Both the position numbers and the translations under genes were made by a program. From assembly GCA_046331425.1 (NCBI GenBank), contig JAXLQU010000004.1, positions 62,001 through 126,000 of the forward strand: a DNA stretch of 64,000 bases. The letters run 5' to 3'. Below are positions 50,969 through 60,485 of this stretch, one piece after another. Origin of the DNA: JANNUT01 sp046331425 (GTDB lineage Bacteria > Acidobacteriota > Polarisedimenticolia > J045). Under the pieces are notes generated by a model, which had not been told where the DNA came from, ran no database searches, and saw only the letters and a program-made list of their open reading frames with translations. Position 1 is the stretch's first letter. Each line of letters starts with the position of its first letter.

Positions 50969-52591
50969 CTAGGGGCAGGGCGTCGGTGAGAGTGTCTTCG
51001 GTGTACCGGTCAATCGGGTCAACTCATTGGAGGCATTGACGGCCAGCACAAGGTAGTAGTACGCGGTGCCCGCAGGCGGCTTGGCGGTATCGCCTGTCCA
51101 CGACGTGGCCGTGGTCTTGAACACGCAGGTATACGTTCCACCACCGGTGGGCGACCGATAAACTCTGTACTGCGACACTGGATTCATCGTCGAACGCTTC
51201 AGATCTTCCCAGGTCCAGAGTGTCTTGTTGACCTTGAACTGATTGGCGTTGGAAACACCGTCGCCCGAGACCTCCAGATCGGTGAAGGGCGGAGACAGTC
51301 GGCGCACCTGGCCGTCGCGATCGGTGATGTACAACTCGCCCTGAGCGTCGGAACCGAAGCTCGTGAGCGTGGAGCCCAAATCGCCCAATGGATCGATGGA
51401 CGCCGACCAATCGGTTTTCGCCGTGGCGACACCGCCACTCAGTTTGAAACTGCGCACCCAACCATCGCAGTAATCACCGTAGAAATAGGTGCCTTGAAAT
51501 CCACTCATCTGACAACCGCGATAAACGAAACCACCGACAACCGAGCAGCCATCCGCGTGACCGTACTCCAAGACCGGCGCCGTGAAGGCCGGGTCGTTGC
51601 AAGTCTTCGGACATCCGGTGGACGGGGTTGCATTGGTGCAGTTGGCGGACTGATTGGGGTTGAAGCAGTGCGTTGCTTCCATCTCGCGCCAACCGTAGTT
51701 GCGACCTTTGGCGCTCGCGGCGGCAACCCAGTTGACTTCTTCCCAACAGTTCTGGCCGACGTCGGCAATGTACCAATCGCCAGTCAACGGATCGATCGAC
51801 GGGCGCCACGGATTGCGCAGTCCCCAGGCGTAGATCTCCTCGCAATTGCTCACAGGGCCACCAACCAGCGGATTGTCGGCCGGCACGCGATAGTTGGTGG
51901 TGCCGCCGCAGTCGGCCGTGCGATTGCCGGGCGACTGGGCCGGATCGATGCGCAGGATCTTGCCGAGTAATGTGCCGGTCGGTTGTGCATTGCCGCACGT
52001 TCCGTGCTGATCGTTGGAGCCGCCTCCATCGCCGGTAGCGATGTAGAGGTAGTTGTCAGCACCGAAAGCGATCCAACCGCCATTGTGATTGGCCTCGGCT
52101 TGCGCAAAGCGGAGCAACCGCACTTCCGAGGCGGCGTCGGCAACATCGGGGTTGGCCGCGCTGGTGGTGTAGCGAGCGACCACACTGAAGATGCCGTTGA
52201 CGGTCGACTCGGTGTAGTAGACGTAGAAGAAACGGTTCGTGGCGTAGTTCGGATCGAACGCCAACCCGAGCAATCCGAGTTCGTCGCCGAGGCTGGCGTT
52301 GACCTTGCTGCTGATATTGAGAAACAGCGAATTGACGGTGGGGTCGTCGCCACGCTTGTGGATGTGAATCAAACCGTTTTGACCGAGTATGAAGAGGCGG
52401 TCGATGTCGTTGGCAGGTGCCGTCACGAACAGTGGTCGAGAGGTCAACCCCGACACGACGACAACGGAACTGAGCGCAGAGTTGTCGACGCGATGCACAC
52501 CATCGCAGACAGCCGCGCTAGCCGGTGTCGAGATCGCTAACAGGCACACCGCCGCGGCCTGCAAGAAACAGGTCGTCGTTGCTCGAGGCAC
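50969..52591 (-). CDS. Secreted PQQ-type sugar dehydrogenase with C-terminal beta domain (copy 1)
   Basis: A 540-residue protein from the GTG at 52591 (AAGGAG upstream), followed by a signal peptide (FLQAAAVCLLAISTPASA). The six-bladed propeller has GLLGLAFDPNYATNRFFYVY, NHNGGWIAFGADNYLYIATG (His and acidic residues of the quinone/Ca site), EIYAWGLRNPWRPSIDPLTG and DVGQNCWEEVNW. It resembles soluble glucose/aldose sugar dehydrogenases. Residues from about 440 form an FnIII-like domain ending TLSPTPCP. It is a paralogue of the next gene. Confidence 0.85.
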   Translation of the reverse strand: MPRATTTCFLQAAAVCLLAISTPASAAVCDGVHRVDNSALSSVVVVSGLTSRPLFVTAPANDIDRLFILGQNGLIHIHKRGDDPTVNSLFLNISSKVNASLGDELGLLGLAFDPNYATNRFFYVYYTESTVNGIFSVVARYTTSAANPDVADAASEVRLLRFAQAEANHNGGWIAFGADNYLYIATGDGGGSNDQHGTCGNAQPTGTLLGKILRIDPAQSPGNRTADCGGTTNYRVPADNPLVGGPVSNCEEIYAWGLRNPWRPSIDPLTGDWYIADVGQNCWEEVNWVAAASAKGRNYGWREMEATHCFNPNQSANCTNATPSTGCPKTCNDPAFTAPVLEYGHADGCSVVGGFVYRGCQMSGFQGTYFYGDYCDGWVRSFKLSGGVATAKTDWSASIDPLGDLGSTLTSFGSDAQGELYITDRDGQVRRLSPPFTDLEVSGDGVSNANQFKVNKTLWTWEDLKRSTMNPVSQYRVYRSPTGGGTYTCVFKTTATSWTGDTAKPPAGTAYYYLVLAVNASNELTRLTGTPKTLSPTPCP

Positions 52592-52774
52592 TGGAAAGAC
52601 ACTCCTTGTAAACCGATCTCCACCGGGCGGGTATCCCGGGCCCTGATCAGGAGACGATCTTGTACGGCAGGCGCGTGCCCGATACCACGACAATTTCGTG
52701 AAGAATCAGTGTTGAAGCGCTGGAGTTGTTCGCGTTGGTGTCGGGTGTTTCACGTTCGCAGCGGCCGTACCCGC

Positions 52775-54412
52775 CTATGGACAGGGAGTTGGGGACAGAG
52801 TTCGACCCGCGCCAGCGGAAGTCTGTTGCCCCGCCGCGTTGGCCGCAGTCACCAGGTAGAAAAAACTCCTACCGACGAGTGGAACTGCCGGGTCACCACC
52901 CACCCACTCGGGAACGGTGTTCTTAAACACACACAGGAACGTCCCGTTGCCTTGATCACTGCGGTACACGCGGTACTGCGAGATCGGCTGTTGTGAGCTG
53001 CGCGCGAGGTTTTCCCAAGTGAAGCGTGTCTTGGTAAGCAGGAATGAATCGGCCGCCCCGTTACCCGAAACCTCGAGGTCGGTGAACGGCGGCGCCACCA
53101 ACAGAACATCGCCGCTGATCAGAACGACATAGTTTTCACCCTCGGCATCTTCGCCGTAACTCACGAGCGCATTGGTCGGCTGACCTGCAGGAAACAGTTG
53201 AGTCGACCAGTCGCGCGGGTCGGTGGGTGCTCCGCCGGAGATTTTGAACGAGCGGACCCAACCCTGGCAGTAGTCACTATAGAAATAGGTGCCGGCGAAG
53301 TTGGTCATTCGGCAGCCGCGATACGAGTAGCCGCCGGTGATCGAACATCCTTCTGTGTGGCTGTAGTCCACGACCGGCAACGTGAAGGCGGGATCGTTGC
53401 AGGTCTTGGCGCACCCTGTCGACGGCGGCGGCGTGCAGTTACTCGGCTGCGCGATGTTGAAGCACTTCTTGCCTTCCATTTCGCGCCAACCGAAGTTGCG
53501 ACCCTTGGCCGCTCCCGCAGCGTTGAAGTTGACCTCTTCCCAACAGTTCTGACCGACATCGGCGATGTAGAAATCACCAGTTGATCGGTCAAAGCTGGGG
53601 CGCCATGGATTGCGCAATCCCCACGCGTAGATCTCTTCGCAGTTGGTCGCGGGGTTGACGCCCACCAACGGGTTGTCGACCGGAACCCGGTAAGGCGGAT
53701 TGATCAGTGTGCCGACGCAATCGGGTGGACGATTGGCAGGATTGGAGCTGGGGTCGATGCGCAAGATCTTGCCCAGCATTGTGGTTGTGATTTGGCCGTT
53801 ACCGCAGGTCCCGTGATTGTCGTTGCCGCCGCCACCATCGCCGGTGCTGATGTAGAGGTAGTTGTCGGCGCCGAACGCCATCCAGCCGCCGTTGTGATTG
53901 GTTTCGGGTTGCTGATAGCGCAGAAGTCTCACTTCACTCGCGCCGTTGGCCTGATCGGGGTTGGTGCCGCTGACTTGATAGCGCGCAACCACCGAGAAGT
54001 GTGGTCCGAAGAAAGGGTTCGAGCTCTCGGTGTAGTTGACGTAGAAAAATCCATTGGTGGCGTAATTGGGATCGAACGCCAAGCCGAGCAGTCCCATTTC
54101 GTTGAGCGCTGGATTGGCGTTGACCTTGGAACTGATGTTGAGGAACGTGCTCACGATCGTGGGATCGTCGCCGCGCTTATGAATTCGGATGTAGCCGTCT
54201 TGCTCGAGAATGAACAGGCGGTTTCGATCACCCGGAGGCGAGGTCACGAACACCGGACGATTGACCAACCCATCGACAACCAAGACCGTGCGGATCTCGG
54301 TGTTGGTGGTTTTGCTGATACCGCTGCAAACCGCTTGGGCCAACGCAGGATTCACGACGAAACCAGCAATCGCGATGGCGACCACGGTGCGGAGCAGATA
54401 ACGACTCTTCAT
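52775..54412 (-). CDS. Secreted PQQ-type sugar dehydrogenase with C-terminal beta domain (copy 2)
   Basis: A 545-residue paralogue of the gene downstream. The ATG at 54412 opens a signal peptide (YLLRTVVAIAIAGFVVNPAL). Shared motifs include MGLLGLAFDPNYATNGFFYV, NHNGGWMAFGADNYLYISTG, IYAWGLRNPWRPSFDRSTGD and DVGQNCWEEVNF, and the same TLSPTPCP end. The two lie head-to-tail 183 bases apart, clearly a tandem duplication with divergence. Cysteine-rich insertions (STGCAKTCNDPAF) are common to both and suggest disulfides. Confidence 0.85.
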   Translation of the reverse strand: MKSRYLLRTVVAIAIAGFVVNPALAQAVCSGISKTTNTEIRTVLVVDGLVNRPVFVTSPPGDRNRLFILEQDGYIRIHKRGDDPTIVSTFLNISSKVNANPALNEMGLLGLAFDPNYATNGFFYVNYTESSNPFFGPHFSVVARYQVSGTNPDQANGASEVRLLRYQQPETNHNGGWMAFGADNYLYISTGDGGGGNDNHGTCGNGQITTTMLGKILRIDPSSNPANRPPDCVGTLINPPYRVPVDNPLVGVNPATNCEEIYAWGLRNPWRPSFDRSTGDFYIADVGQNCWEEVNFNAAGAAKGRNFGWREMEGKKCFNIAQPSNCTPPPSTGCAKTCNDPAFTLPVVDYSHTEGCSITGGYSYRGCRMTNFAGTYFYSDYCQGWVRSFKISGGAPTDPRDWSTQLFPAGQPTNALVSYGEDAEGENYVVLISGDVLLVAPPFTDLEVSGNGAADSFLLTKTRFTWENLARSSQQPISQYRVYRSDQGNGTFLCVFKNTVPEWVGGDPAVPLVGRSFFYLVTAANAAGQQTSAGAGRTLSPTPCP

Positions 54413-54566
54413 TGAACGTTCCTCTCGAATGAAGTCTGGCCAATCGCCCAAGCTGGTTCGGGGGCCAGCCGGCTGAAACGGTAGCGGGCGTCTATACGGC
54501 GATGTCCCCCGCCTGCCAACGGCAAGGCGAGCACTGGCGGGCAACGCCAGCCGCATTCGTCCCCGT

Positions 54567-54640
54567 AGTTGCGACTCATTCTTGACAGGCGGGCTGCCAC
54601 TCTGCAAACTCTAGCCTCAAGATGAGAATGAGTCGCAACT
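54567..54640 (+). promoter_or_regulatory. 16-bp inverted repeat flanking a TTGACA promoter element upstream of apbE
   Basis: AGTTGCGACTCATTCT (54567-54582) is exactly reverse-complementary to AGAATGAGTCGCAACT (54625-54640). The 42-base spacer begins with TTGACA (54582-54587), and the right arm covers the apbE start codon region. Each arm resembles a proteobacterial Fur-box half (TTGCGA..CATTCT). A repressor bound to both arms would block the promoter and translation start. Fur is a guess. The symmetry is directly visible. Confidence 0.6.
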
Positions 54641-55689
54641 GGAAGACATTATTCTTTGCGCTTCTGGCCGGCGCTTCGGCTGCGCCGCCTACCGACGCGG
54701 GACTACCCGAGCCGGTGATCCGAGCGCGTTACCTGATGGGGACGCGTTGCGAGGTCAGGGCCTTCGGGCCTGAAGCCGAGACCGGGGCTGCACTCGACGC
54801 TGCGCTCGATCGCATCGCCGCGCTCGAACGAGTGCTCACCACATGGAAACCGGACGGTGAGTTGGCGAAGCTCAACACGACCGTTGCCAACGGCTCGAAA
54901 TGCGGCGCGCCCGACGGTTGGCAGAGCCTCTCGTCCGAGCTCACCGATGCAGTCAACGCTGCGCTGTCGTGGAGCGGGCGCACCGGCGGTGCATTCGATC
55001 CCACACTCGGTGCGCTGCTTCAGGCGTGGGGACAAAAGAGCGGCGGGCGAGTACCGACCGTCGATGAACGAGTTGTGGCGCAATCCAAGAGCGGCACGCG
55101 TTGTCTGGAGTTCGATCGTCGCAGGCAACGGTTGTGTGTGCGTTGCGTTGGCGTCGAGTTCGATCTTGGCGGGATCGGAAAGGGGATTGCGCTCGATCGA
55201 GCGGCCGAGGTTTTGAAAGCGCGCGGCATCAACAACGCGTTGCTCGACTTTGGCGGTCAAGTGTTGGCGCTCGGCGCGCCACCGCAAGAGCGCGGTTGGT
55301 TGATCGATATCGCCGACCCGCGCGATCGCGACAAGCGCGTCATGACGCTCCAGTTGCGCGACAAGAGTGTCTCCACCTCCTCCAACAGCGAGCGGTTCTT
55401 CGAGCAGGATGGCAAGCGCTACGGGCACATCCTCGACCCGCGCACCGGCACGCCGCTTGCCACAACCGACCAGGTCACTGTGATTGCCGACAACGCCACC
55501 GACGCCGATGCGGCGAGCACCGCGTTGCTGGTCGATCCTGCGCTCCGGCAGCAGGTCGCAAAGCTCGCGTCGGGGATGACGGCGATCGCACTCTCACCTG
55601 CTTCGAACAATCAACTCGAGTGTTGGGCCGACAGCTCTGCACTTCGCTCGATCGTCAATCGCGAAGCCGCGATTCGCGGCTGTCGCTGA
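54622..55689 (+). CDS. apbE: FAD:protein FMN transferase ApbE
   Basis: A 355-residue ApbE protein. A signal peptide (LFFALLAGASAAPPTDAG) precedes ARYLMGTRCEVRAFGPEAE, GAFDPTLGALLQAWG, VEFDLGGIGKGIALDRAAEV, NNALLDFGGQVLALG, RYGHILDPRTGTPL and ATDADAASTALLV, with the Mg and FAD binding residues. It attaches FMN to Thr/Ser of exported proteins. The likely target, with an SGAT site, is encoded two genes downstream (57032). The ATG at 54622 lies inside the inverted repeat; a second ATG is at 54628. Confidence 0.93.
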   Translation: MRMSRNWKTLFFALLAGASAAPPTDAGLPEPVIRARYLMGTRCEVRAFGPEAETGAALDAALDRIAALERVLTTWKPDGELAKLNTTVANGSKCGAPDGWQSLSSELTDAVNAALSWSGRTGGAFDPTLGALLQAWGQKSGGRVPTVDERVVAQSKSGTRCLEFDRRRQRLCVRCVGVEFDLGGIGKGIALDRAAEVLKARGINNALLDFGGQVLALGAPPQERGWLIDIADPRDRDKRVMTLQLRDKSVSTSSNSERFFEQDGKRYGHILDPRTGTPLATTDQVTVIADNATDADAASTALLVDPALRQQVAKLASGMTAIALSPASNNQLECWADSSALRSIVNREAAIRGCR

Positions 55690-55704
55690 GGTGCAACCAA
55701 CACA

Positions 55705-57054
55705 ATGATCGGTTTACGCCGTGCACTCACCTTACTCGCACTCACCGCATCGAGCTTGGGTGCCGCACAGGCCGAGGATCGCCTGAGCAAACTCGAGCGC
55801 GAACTCGCCGAGATCAACGCCAAACTGGCCGCGATGTCGGCCGCGAAGCAACCGTCCGACCCGGATTCGATCGCGGCGTTGCAGGCTCGTGTCCAGGTCT
55901 TGGCCGACGAACTCGCCACGATTCGCGCGGAGGAAACCGAATCGGCGCCGCCGCCGACTCCGCGTAATAGCCACTTCGGCGTGTCACCGACAGCGTCGCG
56001 CGTCTACGAAACCGAACACGGCGTTTCGATCGGAGGTTACGGGGAATTGCTGTACCAGAACTTTGCCACCGATCGCGATGACGGCTCCCCGTCCGAGAAA
56101 ACCGATACAGCCGATGCTCAGCGACTGGTGCTCTACTTTGGGCACCGCTTCAACGCGACGGTGTTGTTCAATTCCGAGATCGAGTACGAGCACGCCGTGA
56201 CCGGTGAAGACGGCGAAGGCGAGGTGGCAGTCGAGTTTGCGTACTTGGATTTCTTGATCGACCCGCGGTTCAACGTTCGTACCGGGTTGCTGCTGATGCC
56301 GGTCGGATTCATCAACGAACTGCACGAACCACCGACGTTTCTCGGTGCACGCCGCCCGGATGTCGAGCGCTACATCCTGCCAACGACATGGAACGAACTC
56401 GGCGTCGGTCTGTTCGGCGATTGGGGGCCGGTCTCGTATCGCGCATACATCACAACCGCACTGGACGCCTCCGGCTTCAGTGCCGACGAAGGAATCCGCG
56501 AGGGCCGACAGGAAGGATCCAAAGCGAGCGCGGAGGACTTTGCCGTTTCCGCACGACTGGACTATCACGCCGCTCCTGGACTGTTGCTCGGCACGAGTGC
56601 GTATCGCGGAAACAGCGGTCAAAAGCAGCCGTTCGACGGGACGGTAACGATCCTCGATCTGCACGCCGACTACACCTGGCGCGGACTGCAACTGCGCGGC
56701 CTTTGGGCGCGCACCAAGATCGACGACATCGATGCGATCAGCGACGCGGTCGAGCAACGGGTCGGTTCCAGGCAGCACGGTGCGTACCTCGAGGCCGGCT
56801 ACGACCTGCTGGCGCGCACGCGATGGAATCGGCGCGCGTTGATCCCGTTCGTTCGCAGCGAACGCTTCGATACTCAAGCCAGCGTCGCCCAAGGCTTTGC
56901 TCGCGACGACGCCAATCGTCGCCGCGTGCTGACCTACGGCGTGGTGTTCAAGCCGATTCCTCAAATTGCGATCAAGGCCGACTTTCAAGATCTGAAAAAC
57001 GATGCAGGCACCGCGGTGGATCAGTTCAATGTGGCTGTCGGGTTTCTGTTCTAG
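55705..57054 (+). CDS. Outer-membrane porin-like beta-barrel
   Basis: A 449-residue protein. A signal peptide (LTLLALTASSLGAAQA) precedes a coiled-coil of about 45 residues (DRLSKLERELAEINAKLAAM). A porin barrel follows with alternating strands and a C-terminal FNVAVGFLF ending in Phe, the outer-membrane sorting signal. Strands such as YGELLYQNFATD and FAYLDFLIDPRFNVRTGLLL resemble OprO/OprP-like or putative-porin families. Being between apbE and the FMN-binding protein, it may admit the substrate of that system. Confidence 0.75.
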   Translation: MIGLRRALTLLALTASSLGAAQAEDRLSKLERELAEINAKLAAMSAAKQPSDPDSIAALQARVQVLADELATIRAEETESAPPPTPRNSHFGVSPTASRVYETEHGVSIGGYGELLYQNFATDRDDGSPSEKTDTADAQRLVLYFGHRFNATVLFNSEIEYEHAVTGEDGEGEVAVEFAYLDFLIDPRFNVRTGLLLMPVGFINELHEPPTFLGARRPDVERYILPTTWNELGVGLFGDWGPVSYRAYITTALDASGFSADEGIREGRQEGSKASAEDFAVSARLDYHAAPGLLLGTSAYRGNSGQKQPFDGTVTILDLHADYTWRGLQLRGLWARTKIDDIDAISDAVEQRVGSRQHGAYLEAGYDLLARTRWNRRALIPFVRSERFDTQASVAQGFARDDANRRRVLTYGVVFKPIPQIAIKADFQDLKNDAGTAVDQFNVAVGFLF

Positions 57055-57604
57055 GCCGTGGTCCTGGCGCAGCCTGCTGCTGATTGCGATCGCGATCGGC
57101 AGCGTGAGCGTTGCCGCCAGCGATACCGCCGCAACGCTCGAGGCGGCTGCCCGACGAATACTTCCCTTGGGTTCGACCATCGTGCGTCGCACCGAGATCC
57201 TCGACGACGCACAGTTGGAAGCTGTCCAGAAACTCAGCAACACACCGGCCTCGAGTCGCTTGGTGCTGCATTGGATCGCCCGCGGGCCGGAGGGTGGAAC
57301 ACCTCTCGCCCACGCGTATGCCGACACCCACGTGGTGCGAACAAAACCCGAGACACTTCTGATACTGATCGATGCAACAGGCATGGTTCAGCGCGTCGAG
57401 GTGGTGACGTTCAGCGAGCCGCCCGAATACCAAGTTTCCGAGCGCTGGCTGGCGCAGTTCACTGGACAGACGCTCGATCCTGAGCTCGCGCTCAAGCGCA
57501 GCATCCGTGTGCTGTCGGGCGCCACGCTCAGCTCACAAGCGGCAACCGATGCGGTGCGGCGCGTGCTCGCGATTCATCGAGTCATCCACACGGCGGCGCC
57601 ATGA
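57032..57604 (+). CDS. FMN-binding domain protein with SGAT flavinylation site
   Basis: A 190-residue protein. A membrane/signal segment (SLLLIAIAIGSVSVAAS) precedes an FMN-binding domain ending in SIRVLSGATLSSQAATDAV. SGAT (Thr166) is the motif that ApbE covalently flavinylates. Earlier strands include LLILIDATGMVQRVEVVTFS. It overlaps the porin gene by 23 bases and the next gene by 4. It is probably a periplasmic electron carrier linking the small membrane protein downstream to an external acceptor. Confidence 0.85.
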   Translation, partial: WLSGFCSRPWSWRSLLLIAIAIGSVSVAASDTAATLEAAARRILPLGSTIVRRTEILDDAQLEAVQKLSNTPASSRLVLHWIARGPEGGTPLAHAYADTHVVRTKPETLLILIDATGMVQRVEVVTFSEPPEYQVSERWLAQFTGQTLDPELALKRSIRVLSGATLSSQAATDAVRRVLAIHRVIHTAAP

Positions 57605-58065
57605 GCTCGATGCTGCGCAGCGTGTTGCTTGGCTTGATCGGCCTGAGCGGGCTGACCGGTTTGGCCTTTGCCATCATGAAATACCTGATGACGAGTGACG
57701 ACCCGTTCGCGGCGTTCCACCATCCTTGGCAGCCCTGGATGTTGTCGGGCCATCTGCTGGTGGCGCCACTCCTGCTGTTCACCTTGGGCTGGGTCTTCGC
57801 GAGTCACGTCATTCCGCATCTATCGGGGGGGCGTCGCGCGCGACTCTCGGGACTGACGGTCATGATCACGATCGTGGTGATGACAGCATCGGGCTATCTG
57901 CTGCAGGTTGCTTCGGGGCCGGCCTGGAGACGGGGATACGCCTGGATTCATGGAGTCTCGGGCACGCTCTTTCTTGGCTCGATCGCCGCGCACTGGCTGT
58001 TCGCGCGTGGCCAATCGATCCATCGCAGGCATGTCCGCCCCACTCCCGATCGCACGGCTGCATAA
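57601..58065 (+). CDS. Four-helix cytochrome-b-like membrane protein
   Basis: A 154-residue protein with four membrane helices: LLGLIGLSGLTGLAFAIMKY, LSGHLLVAPLLLFTLGWVFA, LTVMITIVVMTASGYLLQV and WIHGVSGTLFLGSIAAHWLF. Histidines at GHLLVA, ASHVIPH, IHGVS and AHWLF could hold b-type heme. The layout resembles DUF4405-like proteins that feed electrons to FMN-binding partners. Coupled to the upstream FMN gene by ATGA. Heme binding is inferred from His placement. Confidence 0.65.
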   Translation: MSSMLRSVLLGLIGLSGLTGLAFAIMKYLMTSDDPFAAFHHPWQPWMLSGHLLVAPLLLFTLGWVFASHVIPHLSGGRRARLSGLTVMITIVVMTASGYLLQVASGPAWRRGYAWIHGVSGTLFLGSIAAHWLFARGQSIHRRHVRPTPDRTAA

Positions 58066-58136
58066 CCTGCATCAATCGGTTTATCGACAAAATAGAGCGT
58101 CGGGGGCTACGATCACCCCTCGGAGACCTCTATCAG

Positions 58137-60485
58137 ATGAGCAGAGAGACCAGCAATTCGCCCTTGACCCGAATTCTGGACTTCGTGGGGTCCGTGCCGT
58201 TCGGCGTGGCGGTGTTGATCCTGATCCTGGCCTACTGCTGGATCGGTAGCGCGGGCCTGTATCCAATCCCCAACTCATTCGTCCGCCAAATGGTCGAAAA
58301 AACGGAAATGGAATGGTTCAGTTGGTGGCCCTTCAACACACTGATCGTGCTGTTGTGCGCCGCTGTGATCATCATCTCCGTGCGCAAGATCCCACGGACG
58401 CTTCCCAAACTTGGGGTGTGGGTCGTTCACATCGGCATCGTGGTGTTGTCGATCGGGTCGTTCATCTACTTCGGCACCAAGGTCGAAGGGGATGTCGCGG
58501 TATTTCGGCGCGAGTTGGTGCTGTCGATACCGGGTGGCGAAACCAGAGCGATGTTGCTGCAACCGGGCGCGCAGACGGTCGTCAACGCTGGAGCCACGCA
58601 GTATCGCGTTCAAGTTGCGGAGATCAATCCAAACTACGAGCTGCTCACCGGCAGCGACAAAGGCAAGAAGACCGCGTCGGTGAATCTAATGATCAATCCG
58701 GTGCAAAACGGGGTCGCCGGCCGGCCGTTCGTGCGCCAGTTGTTGATGGACTACCCGCAGTACACCGAAGATGTCATTCCCGGCCAGGGTCGCGCGATCA
58801 AAACACTCGGCCGCAAGCTGGTCGACGAAACGCTGCACGCCGATCTGCGATATCACGCCGCCGATCGGTTCTTCGTACATCACTCGATGGCGATTCACGC
58901 GCGCCTTCCCGGACGCGAAGACTGGGCCGAGTACGTCGTCGACGACCCACCGCACTATACCGAGCACGTCTCGTCGGCCGATGCCGCGTATTCCGAACCG
59001 GGTGAGCCGCCGCTCGCCGTCAAGCCGTTCATCGAGCCTGCGGTGCTGAAGGCCGGGCAGACGGCGCCCCTTCCCGATGTCTCGATGCGCGTCATCGGGT
59101 ACCTGCCGTTTGCAACGCCCGACGGACGCTGGGTCCCCGGTGGAAATCAATTCAACCCGCTGGCGCGACTCTCGGTCGAAATGGGCGGCAACATCAGCGC
59201 GCACACGCTGCTTGCACTCGATCAAGAACAGAATCGCGTGTCGTTGGGCGACGGCGTGCTCGATGCCTCGTTTCGATGGATCGACGACCCAGCCGAATTC
59301 CAACGAGCGCTCAACCCCGGCGCGCCCGCGCTGATCGTGAGAGTGCCTGGTCAGCACGTGTCGCAAGAGATTTCGCTGGCCGACGCCATGGACAAGGCGG
59401 TGCCGATTGGCAGCACCGGCTACTCGGTTCAAGGACTCGAGATCTACCCGCGCTGGAGCCTGGCGGGCGGCGATCGTGCCGGCACGCCGGCGTCGATGGT
59501 GTTGGTGCGGGTGACCAAAGCCGGCGCCACGTTCATGCGCGGTGTGGTGTCACCGCACTTCGAGGTCTCGCAGGACATCGACGAAACCGGTCAGCGAATG
59601 CGCGGCCTGATCGACTCGAACATCGTGATCGAAGCCAAGAACATCTCCGACGTCGGGCTGGTCATCGTGGCTGGAAAAGTCGGGCTGCACTCGTTGCTGA
59701 TCAGCCGCGGCGGTCAGGTGATGCACCAGTCGATGGAACTCGGCAAGCCGGCCAGTTTCTTCGACAACGCCTTGCGGGTGACGCTCGATCAAGTCAGCCC
59801 AACGTCGCAACGCGACGATCGCCCGCGATTGTTCCCGCGGCGCGAACGCGACCTCAAGCAGTTGCCGTTTTATTCAATGGTTCAACTCGAGATCAAAGAA
59901 GGTGCGTCGGCCGCGCAAACACTCTGGCTGCCGTATAGCAACTTCACATACCCCACGCGCACCGGTTACTCGCCGATCATCGTCACGCTCCCCAGCGGAC
60001 GCGAACTCGAGTTGATCTACTCGCGCCGCACCGAGATGTTGCCTTCTCCGGTCGCTTTGGAAGTGTTTCAACTCGAGACCTTCCCCGGCGGCACGCGCGA
60101 ACGCGACTACATCTCACTCGTTCGTTTCCTCGAAAACGGCAAGTGGAGCGAGACGCATCAAGTTCACAGCAACAACCCCACCGAGCATGCCGGTCTGTGG
60201 TACTTCCAAGCGACATGGGATCCGCCCGAACCGCAAATGGGAAGCGCCGGACTCAACTTCACCGGGCTGGGCGTGGGTAATCGTCACGCCGTTTGGGTGA
60301 TGTTGTTGGGCTGCATCATGATGGCGTTCGGTACCACCTGGGCCTTCTACATCAAACCGGTGATCCTGCGACGCTTGGCCGCGCAAGGGGCTGAGCGCCG
60401 ACTGTCCGCCGTGCCCGCCGCGAGCAGTGCGGCAATCGACAACGAGGAACAGCCCGCCGCGACGGGCGAAGCGAGGCAGGCATGA
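58137..60485 (+). CDS. resB: ResB-like cytochrome c biogenesis protein with large periplasmic domain
   Basis: A 782-residue protein. Three N-terminal helices (FGVAVLILILAYCWIGSAGL, FNTLIVLLCAAVIIISV, LGVWVVHIGIVVLSIGSFIY) precede a periplasmic region of about 600 residues. A last helix (HAVWVMLLGCIMMAFGTTWA) lies near the C-terminus. This is the ResB/Ccs1 half of system II cytochrome c synthetase, enlarged relative to classic ResB. It overlaps ccsA by 4 bases. The ATG at 58137 is placed just before the first helix. Confidence 0.82.
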   Translation: MSRETSNSPLTRILDFVGSVPFGVAVLILILAYCWIGSAGLYPIPNSFVRQMVEKTEMEWFSWWPFNTLIVLLCAAVIIISVRKIPRTLPKLGVWVVHIGIVVLSIGSFIYFGTKVEGDVAVFRRELVLSIPGGETRAMLLQPGAQTVVNAGATQYRVQVAEINPNYELLTGSDKGKKTASVNLMINPVQNGVAGRPFVRQLLMDYPQYTEDVIPGQGRAIKTLGRKLVDETLHADLRYHAADRFFVHHSMAIHARLPGREDWAEYVVDDPPHYTEHVSSADAAYSEPGEPPLAVKPFIEPAVLKAGQTAPLPDVSMRVIGYLPFATPDGRWVPGGNQFNPLARLSVEMGGNISAHTLLALDQEQNRVSLGDGVLDASFRWIDDPAEFQRALNPGAPALIVRVPGQHVSQEISLADAMDKAVPIGSTGYSVQGLEIYPRWSLAGGDRAGTPASMVLVRVTKAGATFMRGVVSPHFEVSQDIDETGQRMRGLIDSNIVIEAKNISDVGLVIVAGKVGLHSLLISRGGQVMHQSMELGKPASFFDNALRVTLDQVSPTSQRDDRPRLFPRRERDLKQLPFYSMVQLEIKEGASAAQTLWLPYSNFTYPTRTGYSPIIVTLPSGRELELIYSRRTEMLPSPVALEVFQLETFPGGTRERDYISLVRFLENGKWSETHQVHSNNPTEHAGLWYFQATWDPPEPQMGSAGLNFTGLGVGNRHAVWVMLLGCIMMAFGTTWAFYIKPVILRRLAAQGAERRLSAVPAASSAAIDNEEQPAATGEARQA

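Noticed and set aside
52783..52801. TTGGGGACAGAG-type string resembling another copy of the dispersed repeat
   Set aside because: It encodes the conserved TLSPTPCP end of the sugar dehydrogenase, which the paralogue at 50.97 kb also has with different codons. It lacks the AGGT/ACCT half.
57726..58136. Open frame extending ResB 137 codons upstream
   Set aside because: It overlaps the four-helix membrane protein in another frame and lacks hydrophobic or family features. The membrane helices start after 58137.
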